Assembly (NCBI GenBank): GCA_011391405.1
Contig: JAABQQ010000218.1
Span: forward strand, 1 to 34,004
Direction of reading: 5' to 3'
DNA: 34,004 bases
DNA from: Gammaproteobacteria bacterium
GTDB taxonomy: Bacteria > Pseudomonadota > Gammaproteobacteria > Steroidobacterales > Steroidobacteraceae
This document shows positions 24,009-34,003 of this stretch, one piece after another. The notes under the pieces are model-generated. The model worked only from the letters and a program-made list of their open reading frames with translations, made no database searches and had not been told where the DNA came from. The translations under genes were made by a program, and so were the position numbers. Each line of letters opens with the position of its first letter. Positions within the stretch are counted from its first letter, which is position 1.

Positions 24009-25118
24009 TCAGCGGCGACGATCCCGCGCGAGCGGCACCTGCTGCGTGACGCAGTGGACGTTGCCCCCGCCAAGCAGGATCTCGCGCCCGGGCACGCCGA
24101 CGACCTCGCGCTTCGGGAACAGGTCCTGCAGCTTGCGCAAGGCGTCCCGGTCGCGACGTGGGTCGAGCAACGGCGCGACGATACGGCGATTGCCGATGTA
24201 GAAATTGACGTACGACGCTGCCATGCGACCACCCGCAGCGCGCGGCTGCGTACCTTCGGCGGCATCGACGCCCACGGCTTCCTCCGCAGTCATGTGCAAC
24301 GGACCCGGCTGCTGCAGCTTGTGCACCTTGAAGCGACGGCCACGCGCATCACGCGCTTCCTTCAGCCGTTCGTAGGCATCGCGTGAAATTTCGTACTGCG
24401 GGTCGTTGCGGTCGTTCGTCCACGTCAGCACGACCTCGGCCGGCCGCACGTAGGCACACAGGTTGTCGACGTGGCCGTCCGTCTCGTCGTGCAGCACGCC
24501 TTTGCCCAGCCAGACGACGGTTTCGACGTTCAGGTAACGCTTGAGCTGCGTCTCGATCTGCGCGCGGCCGAGACCCGGGTTGCGGTTGGGATTGAGCAGG
24601 CATTCCTCGGTCGTGATCACCGTGCCCTGCCCGTCCACGTGGATCGAGCCGCCTTCCAGGATGAATGGCGCCCGGTAGCGGTCGCAGCCCTCGATCTCGG
24701 TGACTTTCTGCGCCACCGCATCGTCACGGTCCCAGGGGAAATAGAGGCCGCCCCGCAGGCCACCCCACGCGTTGAACTGCCAGTCGACGCCGCGGATGCC
24801 GCCGCGATCGTTGACGACGAACGTCGGCCCGACGTCGCGCATCCACGCATCGTTGCTCGAGAGTTCGACGATGCGCACCGGCGACGGCAGCAATCGACGC
24901 GCATTCGCGTATTGCGACGCCGAGACGCCGACGGTCACAGGGTCGCTGCCCGCAATGGCAGTCGCGAGCTTCACGAACGCCTGTTGCGCGGGCTTGGCGC
25001 CGAGCCGCCAGTTGTCGGGACGCTCGGGCCACAGCAGCCAGCAGCCCGAATGCGGCTCGAACTCGCCGGGCATGCGGTAGCCGTCGCGGCGCGGGTTGGA
25101 ATCCAGGGACTTGCTCAT
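24009..25118 (-). CDS. aguA: Agmatine deiminase
   Basis: A 369-residue cytoplasmic enzyme of the guanidino-group-modifying family. It hydrolyses agmatine to N-carbamoylputrescine and ammonia. Family motifs are in order: [20 protein letters not shown] near the start, [47 protein letters not shown] with the catalytic His and Asp, and the nucleophile in [11 protein letters not shown] (Cys356). All expected catalytic residues are visible. The partner aguB (N-carbamoylputrescine amidase) is not in the window. It starts 22 bases after the copper ATPase stop and ends 8 bases before the polyphosphate transferase, so the three may be cotranscribed without sharing a pathway. Confidence 0.95.
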   Translation of the reverse strand: MSKSLDSNPRRDGYRMPGEFEPHSGCWLLWPERPDNWRLGAKPAQQAFVKLATAIAGSDPVTVGVSASQYANARRLLPSPVRIVELSSNDAWMRDVGPTFVVNDRGGIRGVDWQFNAWGGLRGGLYFPWDRDDAVAQKVTEIEGCDRYRAPFILEGGSIHVDGQGTVITTEECLLNPNRNPGLGRAQIETQLKRYLNVETVVWLGKGVLHDETDGHVDNLCAYVRPAEVVLTWTNDRNDPQYEISRDAYERLKEARDARGRRFKVHKLQQPGPLHMTAEEAVGVDAAEGTQPRAAGGRMAASYVNFYIGNRRIVAPLLDPRRDRDALRKLQDLFPKREVVGVPGREILLGGGNVHCVTQQVPLARDRRR

Positions 25119-25140
25119 GCGTCGATGGTAGCAAACGCCG

Positions 25141-27429
25141 TCAGTCGAGCTTCGTCCGGCGCAGTCGCAGCGCGTTCGAAATGACGCTGACCGAACTCAA
25201 CGACATCGCGGCCGCGGCGATCCAGGGTGACAGCAACCAGCCAAAGACCGGGTACAGCACGCCGGCCGCCAGCGGCACGCCGAGCGCGTTGTAACCGAAC
25301 GCGAACCAGAGGTTCTGGCGCACGTTGTTCATCGTCTTGCCGCTGAGCCGGAACGCGCGGACCAGGCCCCGCAGGTCGTTGCTCACCAGCACGACGCCTG
25401 CCGTCTGCTTGGCCACGTCCGTACCGGCGCCCATCGCGATGCCGGCGTCGGCCACCGCGAGTGCCGGCGCATCATTGATGCCGTCGCCTGCCATCGCTAC
25501 CACGCGGCCTGCGGCTCGCAGCTGCTGCACCATTTCCGCCTTGCCGGCCGGATCGACGCCGCCGTGGAATTCCTTGATGCCGGCCTGCCCGGCGATCGCC
25601 CGTGCCGAAGTCACGTGGTCGCCCGAGACGAGCACGACACGCAGGCCAAGGTCCTGCAGGGACTTGACCACGTCCCACGCCTCTGCCTTGAGCGGGTCTG
25701 CAAGCGAGATCAGCCCGATCGGGTGCCCATCGACTGCGACGAACACCACGGTCTGCCCGTGCTCGCGCAAGTGGCCGGCCTCGGTCACCAGTGAACCGGG
25801 ATCGATGCGCTCGGACTGCAGCAGCGCCTCGGTGCCGACCAGCACTTTACGCAACTGCACCACGCCCGCGGCGCCCGCGCCCGGAAACGCCTCGAAACCG
25901 TAGCTGCGGCCCAGGCGCAGGCCGCGCCCGAGCGCATGACGCACGATCGCCTGGCCCAGCGGGTGCTCACTCGCCTGCTCGAGGCTCGCGGCGAACCTGA
26001 TCAGCTCGTTCTCGGGCACGCCATCGACAGGCAGCACGGTCACGACTTCGGGCCGGCCGTGCGTCAGCGTGCCCGTCTTGTCGAAGACGAGCGTGTCGAC
26101 GTGCTCGAGCCGCTCGAGAGCGTCCGCATTGCGGAACAGCACGCCGGCCTGGGCACCGCGGCCCATGGCGACCGTCATGGACATAGGAGTCGCGAGCCCC
26201 AGCGCGCACGGGCACGCAATGATGAGGGTACTCACCGCGACGATGAGCGCGTACGCGAGCCGCGGCTCAGGCCCGACGCTCATCCAGACGATCGCAGCGA
26301 GGGCGGCGACCGCGATGACGGTCGGCACGAACCACGAGGACACCCGATCGGCCAGCGCCTGCACGGGGGCACGGCTGCGCTGCGCGTCGGCGACGGTCTG
26401 CACGATCTGCGCCAGCAGCGTCGCGCCGCCGACCCGGTCGGCGCGCATGACGAAGGCACCCCCGCCATTGACGGTGCCGCCGATCAAAGCATCGCCTGAC
26501 GCCTTGTCGACCGGGATCGATTCACCGGTGAGCATGGATTCGTCGACTGCGCCCGCACCTTCGAGCACCGTGCCATCAACGGGAATTTTTTCGCCCGGCC
26601 GCACGCGCAGCGTATCGCCAGCCTGCACCTGCGCCAGCTCGACTTCCGCTTCGCTCCCGTCCGGCTCGATCCGATGTGCCTTGCGCGGCACCAGGTCGAG
26701 CAGTGCCCGTAGCGCACTCCCCGTCTTCTGTCGCGCGCGCAGCTCGAGCACCTGCCCGAGCAGCACCAGCGTGACAATCATCGCAGCGGATTCGAAGTAC
26801 AGGCCCGCCGACTCGCCATGGCGAAAAGCGGCCGGCACGAGCTGCGGCACCATCACGGCCAGCGCGCTGAAGCCGTACGCCACCGCGACGCCGAGCCCGA
26901 TCAGCGTGAACATGTTGAAGCTGCGCGAGCGCAGTGACCGCCAGCCGCGCTGGAGCAGCGGCGCGCCGCACCAGAGAACGACGGGCGCGGCCAGCGCAAA
27001 CTGCAGCCAGCCGTTGATCGGACCCGTCAGCGCACGCGGCAACCCACCGAGCATGCCGCCCATTGCCAGCGCCAGCAGCGGCACTGTGAATACGACCGCC
27101 CACCCGAACCGCCGCCGCATATCGACCAGTTCCGGATCGTCACCGACCAGTGCCACCGGCAAGGCGCGCTCAAGCGCCATGCCGCATCTGGGACAGGCGC
27201 CCGGGACGGGACTCTCGACGCCCGGACACATCGGACAGATGTATAGCACCTCACCTGGAGCCAGCGCCCGCGCAGCGGCCGGCACGTCAACTGCGACGCC
27301 GCCAGCAGCGTGACAGCAGGAAGCCGGCGCAGCGGGAATCTCTGCGATCACAACGGGAGCGGCGCCGGACGTGGGGCCCGACTTGCCGCAACAATCGTGA
27401 CCGGCGGGATGGGCAGATGGGGAATCCAT
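25141..27429 (-). CDS. copA: Copper-translocating P1B-type ATPase
   Basis: A 762-residue inner-membrane Cu(I)/Ag(I) export ATPase. In place of a classic GMxCxxC metal domain, the N-terminus has two Cys pairs ([17 protein letters not shown]) and a heavy-metal-binding module, [20 protein letters not shown], ending GMAL. TM segments follow from about residue 108. The ATPase core has the actuator TGES (301-304), the membrane metal site CPC (406-408, in [12 protein letters not shown]), the phosphorylated Asp450 in DKTGTLT, and [11 protein letters not shown]. The C-terminal NxRxNLxFAFxYN-type metal segment reads [13 protein letters not shown]. The start is the ATG at 27429; TAAAAT at 27441-27436 lies only 7 bases away, so a leaderless transcript is possible but unproven. 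It follows cusA by 62 bases. Confidence 0.95.
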   Translation of the reverse strand: MDSPSAHPAGHDCCGKSGPTSGAAPVVIAEIPAAPASCCHAAGGVAVDVPAAARALAPGEVLYICPMCPGVESPVPGACPRCGMALERALPVALVGDDPELVDMRRRFGWAVVFTVPLLALAMGGMLGGLPRALTGPINGWLQFALAAPVVLWCGAPLLQRGWRSLRSRSFNMFTLIGLGVAVAYGFSALAVMVPQLVPAAFRHGESAGLYFESAAMIVTLVLLGQVLELRARQKTGSALRALLDLVPRKAHRIEPDGSEAEVELAQVQAGDTLRVRPGEKIPVDGTVLEGAGAVDESMLTGESIPVDKASGDALIGGTVNGGGAFVMRADRVGGATLLAQIVQTVADAQRSRAPVQALADRVSSWFVPTVIAVAALAAIVWMSVGPEPRLAYALIVAVSTLIIACPCALGLATPMSMTVAMGRGAQAGVLFRNADALERLEHVDTLVFDKTGTLTHGRPEVVTVLPVDGVPENELIRFAASLEQASEHPLGQAIVRHALGRGLRLGRSYGFEAFPGAGAAGVVQLRKVLVGTEALLQSERIDPGSLVTEAGHLREHGQTVVFVAVDGHPIGLISLADPLKAEAWDVVKSLQDLGLRVVLVSGDHVTSARAIAGQAGIKEFHGGVDPAGKAEMVQQLRAAGRVVAMAGDGINDAPALAVADAGIAMGAGTDVAKQTAGVVLVSNDLRGLVRAFRLSGKTMNNVRQNLWFAFGYNALGVPLAAGVLYPVFGWLLSPWIAAAAMSLSSVSVISNALRLRRTKLD

Positions 27430-27491
27430 CGGCCCATTTTAGTCGCAACAGGACGCCAGTGGTTCCAAATCCGTCACAGCAGCTCGCGCAG

Positions 27492-30400
27492 TCAGCCCTG
27501 CTCGTCCCGGAGCTTCCAGCCGTTCAGCAGCAGGTACAGCGAAGGAATGATCACCAGCGTCAGCACCGTAGCCGACACCATGCCGCCGACCATCGGCGCC
27601 GCAATGCGTCGCATGACTGCCGCGCCCGTGCCTGATCCCCACATGATGGGCAGCAGGCCGACGATGATCGTGATCACGGTCATCAGCTTTGGCCGCAGCC
27701 GCAGCAGCGCGCCTTCGACGATCGCTTCGCGCAACTCGCGCCGCGTGGGTTTGCGGTTTTCAGCTGCGGCGCGCTCACGGCGTTCGGCCCACGAGTGCTC
27801 CAGGTACATGACCATAACCACGCCGGTTTCGGCCGCAACACCCGCCAGGGCAATGAAACCCACGACGGCCGCGATCGAGAGGTCGTAGTCGAGGAAATAC
27901 AGCAGCCAGATGCCGCCGACGAGCGCGAATGGCAGCGTGAACAGGATCAACCCGACGTCGCGCGCATTGCGGAAGTTCAGGTACAGCAGCAGCACAATGA
28001 TGCCGAGCGTGAGCGGCACGACGAGCTTCAGGCGCTCGACCGCACGCTGCAGGTACTCGTACTGCCCGGACCAGCTCAGGCTGTAGCCCGCAGGCAGCGT
28101 CAGCTCGTCCGCAATTCGCGCCTTGGCCTCGTTGACGTAGCCGCCGAGGTCGCGCCCCTGGATGTCGACGAAGACCCAGCCCGACGGGCGCGCGTTCTCA
28201 CTGCGGATCATGCCGGGACCATCGGCGATCTCGACCCGGGCGACGTCCTGCAACGTCACGTTCGCGCCCGTGGGCGCGACGATCGGCAACTGCCGCAGCT
28301 TCTCGAGCGAATCGCGGAAGTCCTGCGGATATCGCAGGTTGATCGGGTACCGCTCGAGGCCTTCCACGGTGTAGCTGACCGTCATGCCGCCCACGGCGCT
28401 GCCGACGATGTCCTGCACGTCCTTGATGTTGAGCCCGTAGCGCCCGGCCGCCACGCGATCGATGTCGATGTCGACGTAACGCCCGGTGGCCGTCCGCTCG
28501 GCATAGACAGAGGTCGTCCCCGGCACGGCCTTCACGATCGTCTCGATCTGCTGGCCGAGTTGCTGGATCGTCGCCAGGTCCGGACCCATGATCTTGATGC
28601 CCACGGGCGTGCGGATGCCCGTGGCGAGCATGTCGATGCGGGTCTTGATCGGGTACCCCCACGCGTTCGACACGCCGGGAAACTTCACCAGCGCGTCGAG
28701 TTCGGCCTTGAGCGTCTCGGGCGTCATGCCTGCGCGCCACTGATCGCGCGGCTTGAGCATGATCGTGGTCTCGAACATCTCGATCGGCGCGGGATCGGTG
28801 GCGCTTTCCGCGCGACCGGCCTTGCCGAAGACGCGTTCGACCTCGGGCACGGTCTTGATCAGCCGGTCGGTCTGCTGGAGCAGCGAGCGGGCGGCGTCCG
28901 TCGATAGCCCGGGCAGCGTCGTCGGCATGTAGAGCAAGTCGCCCTCGTCGAGCTCGGGCATGAACTCCGTGCCGAGTCGCGAGGCGGGCCACAGCGTTGC
29001 GAGGATCAGCACCGAAGCCGCCGCAGTCACGGCCCAGGGATGTCGCAGCGCGATTTCGAGGAACGGCCGGTAGGCAGCCGCCGCAGCGCGGTTCACCGGA
29101 TTGGCATTCTCCGGCCGGATGCGACCCCGCACCAGGTACCAGATCAGCACCGGCACCAGCGTGATCGAGAGCAGCGAAGCCGCCACCATCGCATAGGTCT
29201 TGGTGTAAGCGAGCGGCGCGAACATGCGCCCTTCCTGCGCTTCGAGCGTGAACACCGGCAGGAACGACAGTGCCACGATCATCAGCGAGAAGAACAGCGA
29301 CGGCCCGACCTCACGGCAGCCGGCGTAGATCGCCTCCATGCGCCGGGACTCGTCCGGCTCATGCTCGAGCTTCTTGTGCACGTTTTCGATCATCACGATG
29401 GCGGCGTCCACCAGCGTGCCGACCGCGATCGCGATACCACCTAGCGACATGATGTTGGCGTTGATGCCCTGCGCATTCATCACGATGAACGCCGACGCTA
29501 CCGCGATCGGCGTGACGATCACGACGATCAGCCCCGAACGCACGTGGAACAGGAAAACGAAGCAGACCAGCGCCACGACCAGGAATTCGACCAGCAGTTT
29601 GCCCTTGAGGTGATCGACGGCGCGCTGGATCAGCGAAGAACGGTCGTACGTCGTGACGATTTCGACGCCTTCCGGCAGGCCCGCGCGCAGCTCATCGAGC
29701 TTCGCCTTGACCCGCACGATGGTGTCGCGCGCGTTGTCGCCGTTGCGCATGACGACCACGCCACCAACCGCCTCGCCCTCGCCGTCGAGTTCGCCGATGC
29801 CCCGGCGCATCTCCGGCCCGAGCCGCACTGCCGCCACGTCGCGCAGCAGCACGGCCGTACCGCCCTTCGTCGCCATCACCGGAATGCGTTCGAGGTCGCC
29901 GATGCTTTTCACGTAGCCCGTGGCACGCACCATGTACTCGGCTTCGGCCATCTCGACCACCGAACCGCCGACCTCCTGGTTACCCTCTCGAATCGCCTTC
30001 TCGACCATCATCAGCGATATGCCGTAACCACGCAGTCGTACAGGATCAACGACCACCTGGTACTGCTTGACCATGCCGCCGATCGTCGCAACCTCCGCGA
30101 CGCCGTCGAGCGCCTGCAGCTCGAACTTGAGAAACCAGTCCTGCAGGCTCCGCAACTGCGCGAGGTCGTGACCACCGGTGCGGTCGATGAGGGCGTACTG
30201 GTAGATCCAGCCCACGCCCGTTGCATCGGGTCCGAGCACGGGTCGTACGCCTTCCGGCAGGCGGGCCGTCGCCTGGCTCAGGTACTCGAGCACGCGCGAA
30301 CGTGCCCAGTACGGATCCGTGCCATCGGCGAACAGCACGTTGACGAACGAATCGCCGTAGAACGAATAGCCCCGCACCGTGGTTGCACCTGGTACGGAGA

Positions 30401-30620
30401 GCAGTGCCGTGGTGAGCGGATACGTGATCTGGTCTTCCACGACGCGCGGCGCCTGGCCCGGATAGGGCGTGCGCACGATGACCTGCACGTCCGAGAGGTC
30501 GGGCAGCGCGTCGACCGGCGTGTGCAGGACGGAATACGCGCCGACGGACGCCAGCATGACCGTGAGCAGCAGCACCAGCACCCGGTTCTCGAGCGAGGCA
30601 CGAATGATCCTGTTGATCAT
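27492..30620 (-). CDS. cusA: CusA-type Cu(I)/Ag(I) RND efflux pump
   Basis: A 1042-residue inner-membrane RND transporter that drives metal out through the CusB/TolC complex using the proton gradient. Metal specificity is visible. Met565 in LLYMPTTLPG, Met615 in PIEMFETT and Met664 in RIDMLATG have the same spacing (50 and 49) as the three Cu(I)/Ag(I)-binding Met of E. coli CusA. In TM4, Asp405 and Glu412 (GTLVDAAIVMIEN) match the proton-relay residues. The pattern of an N-terminal TM, a large periplasmic domain, six TMs, and a repeat is complete. GAGG lies 7 bases before the ATG, and the gene starts 9 bases after cusB. Length is normal. The assignment to Cus rather than Czc rests on the methionine triad. 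Confidence 0.96.
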   Translation of the reverse strand: MINRIIRASLENRVLVLLLTVMLASVGAYSVLHTPVDALPDLSDVQVIVRTPYPGQAPRVVEDQITYPLTTALLSVPGATTVRGYSFYGDSFVNVLFADGTDPYWARSRVLEYLSQATARLPEGVRPVLGPDATGVGWIYQYALIDRTGGHDLAQLRSLQDWFLKFELQALDGVAEVATIGGMVKQYQVVVDPVRLRGYGISLMMVEKAIREGNQEVGGSVVEMAEAEYMVRATGYVKSIGDLERIPVMATKGGTAVLLRDVAAVRLGPEMRRGIGELDGEGEAVGGVVVMRNGDNARDTIVRVKAKLDELRAGLPEGVEIVTTYDRSSLIQRAVDHLKGKLLVEFLVVALVCFVFLFHVRSGLIVVIVTPIAVASAFIVMNAQGINANIMSLGGIAIAVGTLVDAAIVMIENVHKKLEHEPDESRRMEAIYAGCREVGPSLFFSLMIVALSFLPVFTLEAQEGRMFAPLAYTKTYAMVAASLLSITLVPVLIWYLVRGRIRPENANPVNRAAAAAYRPFLEIALRHPWAVTAAASVLILATLWPASRLGTEFMPELDEGDLLYMPTTLPGLSTDAARSLLQQTDRLIKTVPEVERVFGKAGRAESATDPAPIEMFETTIMLKPRDQWRAGMTPETLKAELDALVKFPGVSNAWGYPIKTRIDMLATGIRTPVGIKIMGPDLATIQQLGQQIETIVKAVPGTTSVYAERTATGRYVDIDIDRVAAGRYGLNIKDVQDIVGSAVGGMTVSYTVEGLERYPINLRYPQDFRDSLEKLRQLPIVAPTGANVTLQDVARVEIADGPGMIRSENARPSGWVFVDIQGRDLGGYVNEAKARIADELTLPAGYSLSWSGQYEYLQRAVERLKLVVPLTLGIIVLLLYLNFRNARDVGLILFTLPFALVGGIWLLYFLDYDLSIAAVVGFIALAGVAAETGVVMVMYLEHSWAERRERAAAENRKPTRRELREAIVEGALLRLRPKLMTVITIIVGLLPIMWGSGTGAAVMRRIAAPMVGGMVSATVLTLVIIPSLYLLLNGWKLRDEQG

Positions 30621-30629
30621 GAGCGCGCC

Positions 30630-31940
30630 TCAGTGCGCGGCGTGAGGGTCAGGCTGCGTCGCCGGCGCCGGCGCAGACGAGCCGTCATCGAGTCGATCGA
30701 GTCCCGCGCCCAGGTTCGCTTCCGAATCGAGCAGGAACTGCGCAGCCACGACGACACGGTCGCCTTCCTGCAGACCCTCGCGGATCGTGATGCGGTCGCC
30801 GCTTTCGGCGCCCGCGACGACGTTGCGTGACGCGAACCGCCCGTCGCCGAGCGCAATCACCACACGGTCGCGCGTGCCGTTGCGGATCACGGCGCTGCGC
30901 GGAATGTGCAGCACTGCTGCACCGTCGGCCGCCATCAGGCTCACGGTCGCCAGCATGTTGGGCCGCACATCCTGTGGCGGCGCATCGAGCACGATACGGG
31001 CGCGCACGGTGCGGGTCTCCATATTGAGTTCCGGATAGACGTACTCGACGCGACCACGAATCGTCGAACCGGGCTGCGAGGAGAATCGCACCTCGGCTTG
31101 CGTACCCTGCCTGACCCAGGCGGACTGGGACTCGGGCACCTCGGCCACGACCCACAGACTGCCGAGCTCGGTGATCGTCATCGCCGACATTGCGGGAGTC
31201 AGCATCGCGCCCTCGCGCGCCTCGAGTTCGGTGATGACGCCCGAGATCGGCGCATGGAACGGAACCCTGCCCGCTGCGCGACCGGATTTCGCAAGCCGCG
31301 CGGCCGTGCCTGCGTCGAGCCCGACTGCGCGCAACCTGTCGCGCGACGCGTCGATCAGCTCGCGGTTGCCGATCTTGAGCGCGTCGAGGTATTCCTGCTG
31401 CACGCTCTCCAGCATCGGCGAGTACAGTGTGAAAAGCAGTTGGCCCGCCTGCACGGTCTCACCCATGGCGCGCACGGAGAGCCCTTCGACCCAGCCCTCG
31501 GCACGCGGGCGCACCTGCTGCACCTTGCGCTCGTCGAACTGCACGTAACCGACGACCTCGCCCCGCCGCGGCAGGCTGCCGCGCACCACGGGTTCCGTGC
31601 GTACGCCGAGATTGTTCATGATCGCCGGCGAGATGCGCACCTCGCCGCCGACGGCGTCGGCGTAGACCGGCACGTAGTCCATGCCCATCTCATCCTTTGC
31701 CGGCGGCGGCTCGACCTTGACCAGCGTCATGCCACAGATCGGGCACACGCCCGGTTCGTCGCGGACGATGTCGGGGTGCATCGGGCACCGGTACTTCGGG
31801 TTGGTGTGCTTAAGTGCATGCTCGGCGAGCGTGTCGTCGGCAGCGGTGCGGAGCGGCTCGCTCGGCGTCTGCTGCGAGCAGGCCACGAGTGCGAATGCGA
31901 GCAGCAGGATGCCGGCGAGGCGGCCCAGTGAGTGGTTCAT
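30630..31940 (-). CDS. cusB: CusB-type periplasmic adaptor lipoprotein with metal-binding domain
   Basis: A 436-residue membrane-fusion protein. The N-terminus has a lipobox (LVAC, Cys21) and then a heavy-metal-binding domain with CPMHP (52-56) and CPICGM (66-71), which is common on CusB-like adaptors and may hand Cu(I) to the pump. The body has the barrel, lipoyl and helical-hairpin order of RND adaptors: VRPRAEGWVEGLSVRAMGET, then a hairpin at about 170-220, then FHAPISGVITELEAREGAML, then the beta-barrel GTQAEVRFSSQPGSTIRGRV. The C-terminus is His-containing (DPHAAH). The ATG at 31940 overlaps the stop of the TolC-family gene (ATGA), and it ends 9 bases before cusA. Confidence 0.95.
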   Translation of the reverse strand: MNHSLGRLAGILLLAFALVACSQQTPSEPLRTAADDTLAEHALKHTNPKYRCPMHPDIVRDEPGVCPICGMTLVKVEPPPAKDEMGMDYVPVYADAVGGEVRISPAIMNNLGVRTEPVVRGSLPRRGEVVGYVQFDERKVQQVRPRAEGWVEGLSVRAMGETVQAGQLLFTLYSPMLESVQQEYLDALKIGNRELIDASRDRLRAVGLDAGTAARLAKSGRAAGRVPFHAPISGVITELEAREGAMLTPAMSAMTITELGSLWVVAEVPESQSAWVRQGTQAEVRFSSQPGSTIRGRVEYVYPELNMETRTVRARIVLDAPPQDVRPNMLATVSLMAADGAAVLHIPRSAVIRNGTRDRVVIALGDGRFASRNVVAGAESGDRITIREGLQEGDRVVVAAQFLLDSEANLGAGLDRLDDGSSAPAPATQPDPHAAH

Positions 31941-33232
31941 CGTGCGTCACCTGCGAGGTAGTCGATTTCGTGCTGCGCCAGCGCGCGATCGGCGGCGAGG
32001 CGCAAATGTTTCATCCGGGTCTCGAGCGTGAGTCGGCGGGCCATGACAACCTCGTCGAGCATCGCGCGATTGGAGCGCCAGCCCAGCAGCGCAGCGGTCA
32101 CCGACTGCTCGGCCAGCGGCAACAGGTCCGTCTCGTAGAAGCGTTCGAGTTCGGCCGTGCGGTGGGCGGCGTTCCACGCCTCCGTCAGCATCGCCTGCAT
32201 CTCACGCTGGTGATCGTCGTGCCGATCGTTGAGGCCCTGCTCGTCCAGCTTCGCCGCGCTTACGGCGCGATCCTGGCGGTCGTCGCGAAAAAGCGGCAGA
32301 CCGACGGTGACCATCGCGGTCAGCATATCCGGGCGCGACATGCCGTCCGGCGCGTCCTGCCGGAAGCCGTAGCTGACGTCGAGCATCCACGCGGGTTTGC
32401 GCAGCTCGCGCGCCACGTCTGCTGCGGTGCGGGCGGCATCGATGCGGCGCATGTAATCGAGTTGCGCCGGATGCCGGGCGAGCCGCGTCTCGAGCGTCGC
32501 GAGTGGTTCGAGCTCGGCCCGCGGCGAGAGTCCTGCCGGCTGCACGCGTGCGGCTTCGTCGGCGCCGAGCCAGAACGACAACTGTGAGCGGTACATCGCC
32601 TCTTCACGGTCGAGATCGAGCTGCTGCTCGCGCAGCATCGCCGCGTCGAGACCGGCCTGCAGCACGTCGAGCTGCCTGCCTTCACCCGCCGCGTAACGGG
32701 ACCGAGCGGACTGGCGCAGCTGCTCGACCCAGCTGGTCTGTTCAACGAGCAGCGCTTGCGCCGCGCCCAGGTAGGCCAGTTGCGTCCAGAGCTTGCGTAC
32801 TTCACGACGCACGATCTGCTCGCGGTCAAGCGCGGTCGCGTCCATGGCCATCGCCAGTTGCTCCATCTGCCTGCGCGAAAGGCGGCGTGACTTGCCGGGC
32901 TGGAATTCCTGGACGACGCCCACCTCGAGCATCGTCATGTCCTCGGCGTCGAGGCCGAGGGAATCCACCGGCACGTTGACCGCGCCGACTCGCAGTTGGG
33001 GATCCATCAATTCGCCGTCCATGACGGCGCGCTCGCGCATCGCGGCGCCTTGCGCACGCATTTCGCGCAGCATCGCGTCGCGGTCGATGGCGATGCGTTC
33101 GGATTCCGCGAGGGTGAGTCCCGCGGCCGTGGCCTGCGACGGCGAATAGCCGCCGGCGAGCGCCATTGCGAGCGTCAAGACGCCCGCGAAACGATTGAGG
33201 GACAGGAACATGTAAGCACTCCGGAAGGTCAC
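31937..33232 (-). CDS. TolC-family outer-membrane channel of the Cus system
   Basis: A 431-residue outer-membrane efflux protein that forms the exit duct for the pump. After a signal peptide (FAGVLTLAMALAGGYSPSQA) come the two halves of long amphipathic helices typical of TolC: LTLAESERIAIDRDAMLREM and a second half starting near LSPRAELEPLATLETRLARH. A short LREQQLDLDREEAMYRSQLS hairpin fits the periplasmic tunnel. No lipobox Cys is seen, unlike E. coli CusC, so I leave the symbol blank. The stop overlaps cusB. Upstream lies a 51-base gap and the small Cys/Met protein. The role as CusC is given by context. Confidence 0.9.
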   Translation of the reverse strand: MTFRSAYMFLSLNRFAGVLTLAMALAGGYSPSQATAAGLTLAESERIAIDRDAMLREMRAQGAAMRERAVMDGELMDPQLRVGAVNVPVDSLGLDAEDMTMLEVGVVQEFQPGKSRRLSRRQMEQLAMAMDATALDREQIVRREVRKLWTQLAYLGAAQALLVEQTSWVEQLRQSARSRYAAGEGRQLDVLQAGLDAAMLREQQLDLDREEAMYRSQLSFWLGADEAARVQPAGLSPRAELEPLATLETRLARHPAQLDYMRRIDAARTAADVARELRKPAWMLDVSYGFRQDAPDGMSRPDMLTAMVTVGLPLFRDDRQDRAVSAAKLDEQGLNDRHDDHQREMQAMLTEAWNAAHRTAELERFYETDLLPLAEQSVTAALLGWRSNRAMLDEVVMARRLTLETRMKHLRLAADRALAQHEIDYLAGDAR

Positions 33233-33283
33233 AGCGCGCCGGCGGACGAGCCGCTGGCGGTCAGACGACGACGGGAGTGCGGG

Positions 33284-33745
33284 CTACTTCAGGAACCGGC
33301 AGAAACTGACGGCGAGCGATGTGCACGGCGCCGGCGCGGGGACCAGCGCAGAGATCGAGTCCGATGCGGATCGCTCCGTATCGGCCGCAACGAAAAGCAC
33401 GAGGGTCGGCGGCGGTACCAGCAAGGCAGCAGCCAGTCCCACGCGCAAATCCACCTGCGGATCCTGCGGGAACGAGCAGACCGCCTGGTCGACACCCTGT
33501 TCAGACTGCGGCGGCGGGCAATACGGGCAATGCTCACCCGGCGCCATCACCATGCCGTCCGGCATGGACGCCGCGGACGGTGCCGCGTCGATCATTGCCA
33601 GGGGCGTCATCCCCGACTCGGAATCGAACGCCATCACGCACGGGGCCGCCGCGATCTGCAGCCACGCCAGGCAGAACGCCGCCAGCACGACCCGTGACAG
33701 GGAGCGCTGCTTGCGACGGAACCAGTGGAGGCCTGCGGGTTGCAT
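33284..33745 (-). CDS. Small exported Cys/Met-rich protein of the copper locus (DUF2946-like)
   Basis: I take ATG 33745 (153 residues): it gives a basic N-region and hydrophobic stretch (FRRKQRSLSRVVLAAFCLAW). The frame stays open upstream to a GTG at 33880, adding 45 residues with no exported character. The mature part is Met-rich (Met46, 51, 61, 65, 67) and contains HCPYCPPP (Cys73, Cys76) and Cys90. This is the look of a small periplasmic copper-binding or DUF2946-type protein found next to cop/cus operons. The family call is tentative. It is the first gene of the copper operon, 51 bases before the TolC gene. No copper-responsive regulator gene or clear operator is in the window. Confidence 0.65.
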   Translation of the reverse strand: MQPAGLHWFRRKQRSLSRVVLAAFCLAWLQIAAAPCVMAFDSESGMTPLAMIDAAPSAASMPDGMVMAPGEHCPYCPPPQSEQGVDQAVCSFPQDPQVDLRVGLAAALLVPPPTLVLFVAADTERSASDSISALVPAPAPCTSLAVSFCRFLK

Positions 33746-33913
33746 TCCGGACTCGGTCAGAAGGTGCTCGAAACGTACGCTGCTCAGGCAACCTAGGCAA
33801 GCCATGGTCTGCACGGAACGGCCAAAACCTGCGGCAAGTCCATAGTCCCATGCAAGAATCCTGTGATGACCCGCAGGCACATCGCAACGAGCTTCGCCGC
33901 CGTGCCTGTTCCG

Positions 33914-33985
33914 GCCTCCCGGCCCTTCCGGCCCTTCCTGTCCTTCCTGCCCTTCCTGCCCTTCCTGCCCTTCCTGCCCTTCCTC
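33914..33985. repeat. Eight-copy 9-bp tandem repeat, G-quadruplex-capable on the minus strand
   Basis: Eight 9-base units on the plus strand: GCCTCCCGG, CCCTTCCGG, CCCTTCCTG, TCCTTCCTG, then CCCTTCCTG three times and CCCTTCCTC. The plus strand is nearly all pyrimidine. The minus strand has G-tracts at 33995-33992, 33989-33985, 33979-33977, 33970-33968, 33961-33959 and 33952-33950, with loops of 2-6 bases. This satisfies the four-tract G-quadruplex rule. No gene covers it convincingly. Confidence 0.85.
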
Positions 33986-33997
33986 CCCCTTCCCCTT

Positions 33998-34003
33998 TAT
34001 AAT
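33998..34003 (+). promoter_or_regulatory. TATAAT -10 box at the window edge
   Basis: A perfect TATAAT on the plus strand two bases after the C-tract array. The -35 position would fall inside the 9-bp repeats, where no TTGACA is present. If real it drives a gene to the right of the window. The downstream gene cannot be seen, so this is only a candidate. Confidence 0.35.

Noticed and set aside
27436-27468. TTGGAA and TAAAAT as a MerR/CueR-type promoter for the copper ATPase gene
   Set aside because: The spacer is 21 bases, longer than the 19-20 expected, no CueR dyad is visible, and the -10 is only 7 bases from the start codon; kept only as a remark in the gene entry.
33746-33880. N-terminal extension of the small copper-locus protein to a GTG at 33880
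   Set aside because: The added residues bury the signal peptide 45 residues in; ATG 33745 gives normal export features, though an intermediate ATG near 33805 is not excluded.
33914-33985. Short repeats as a possible CRISPR array
   Set aside because: The 9-base units are contiguous with no spacers; this is a minisatellite.
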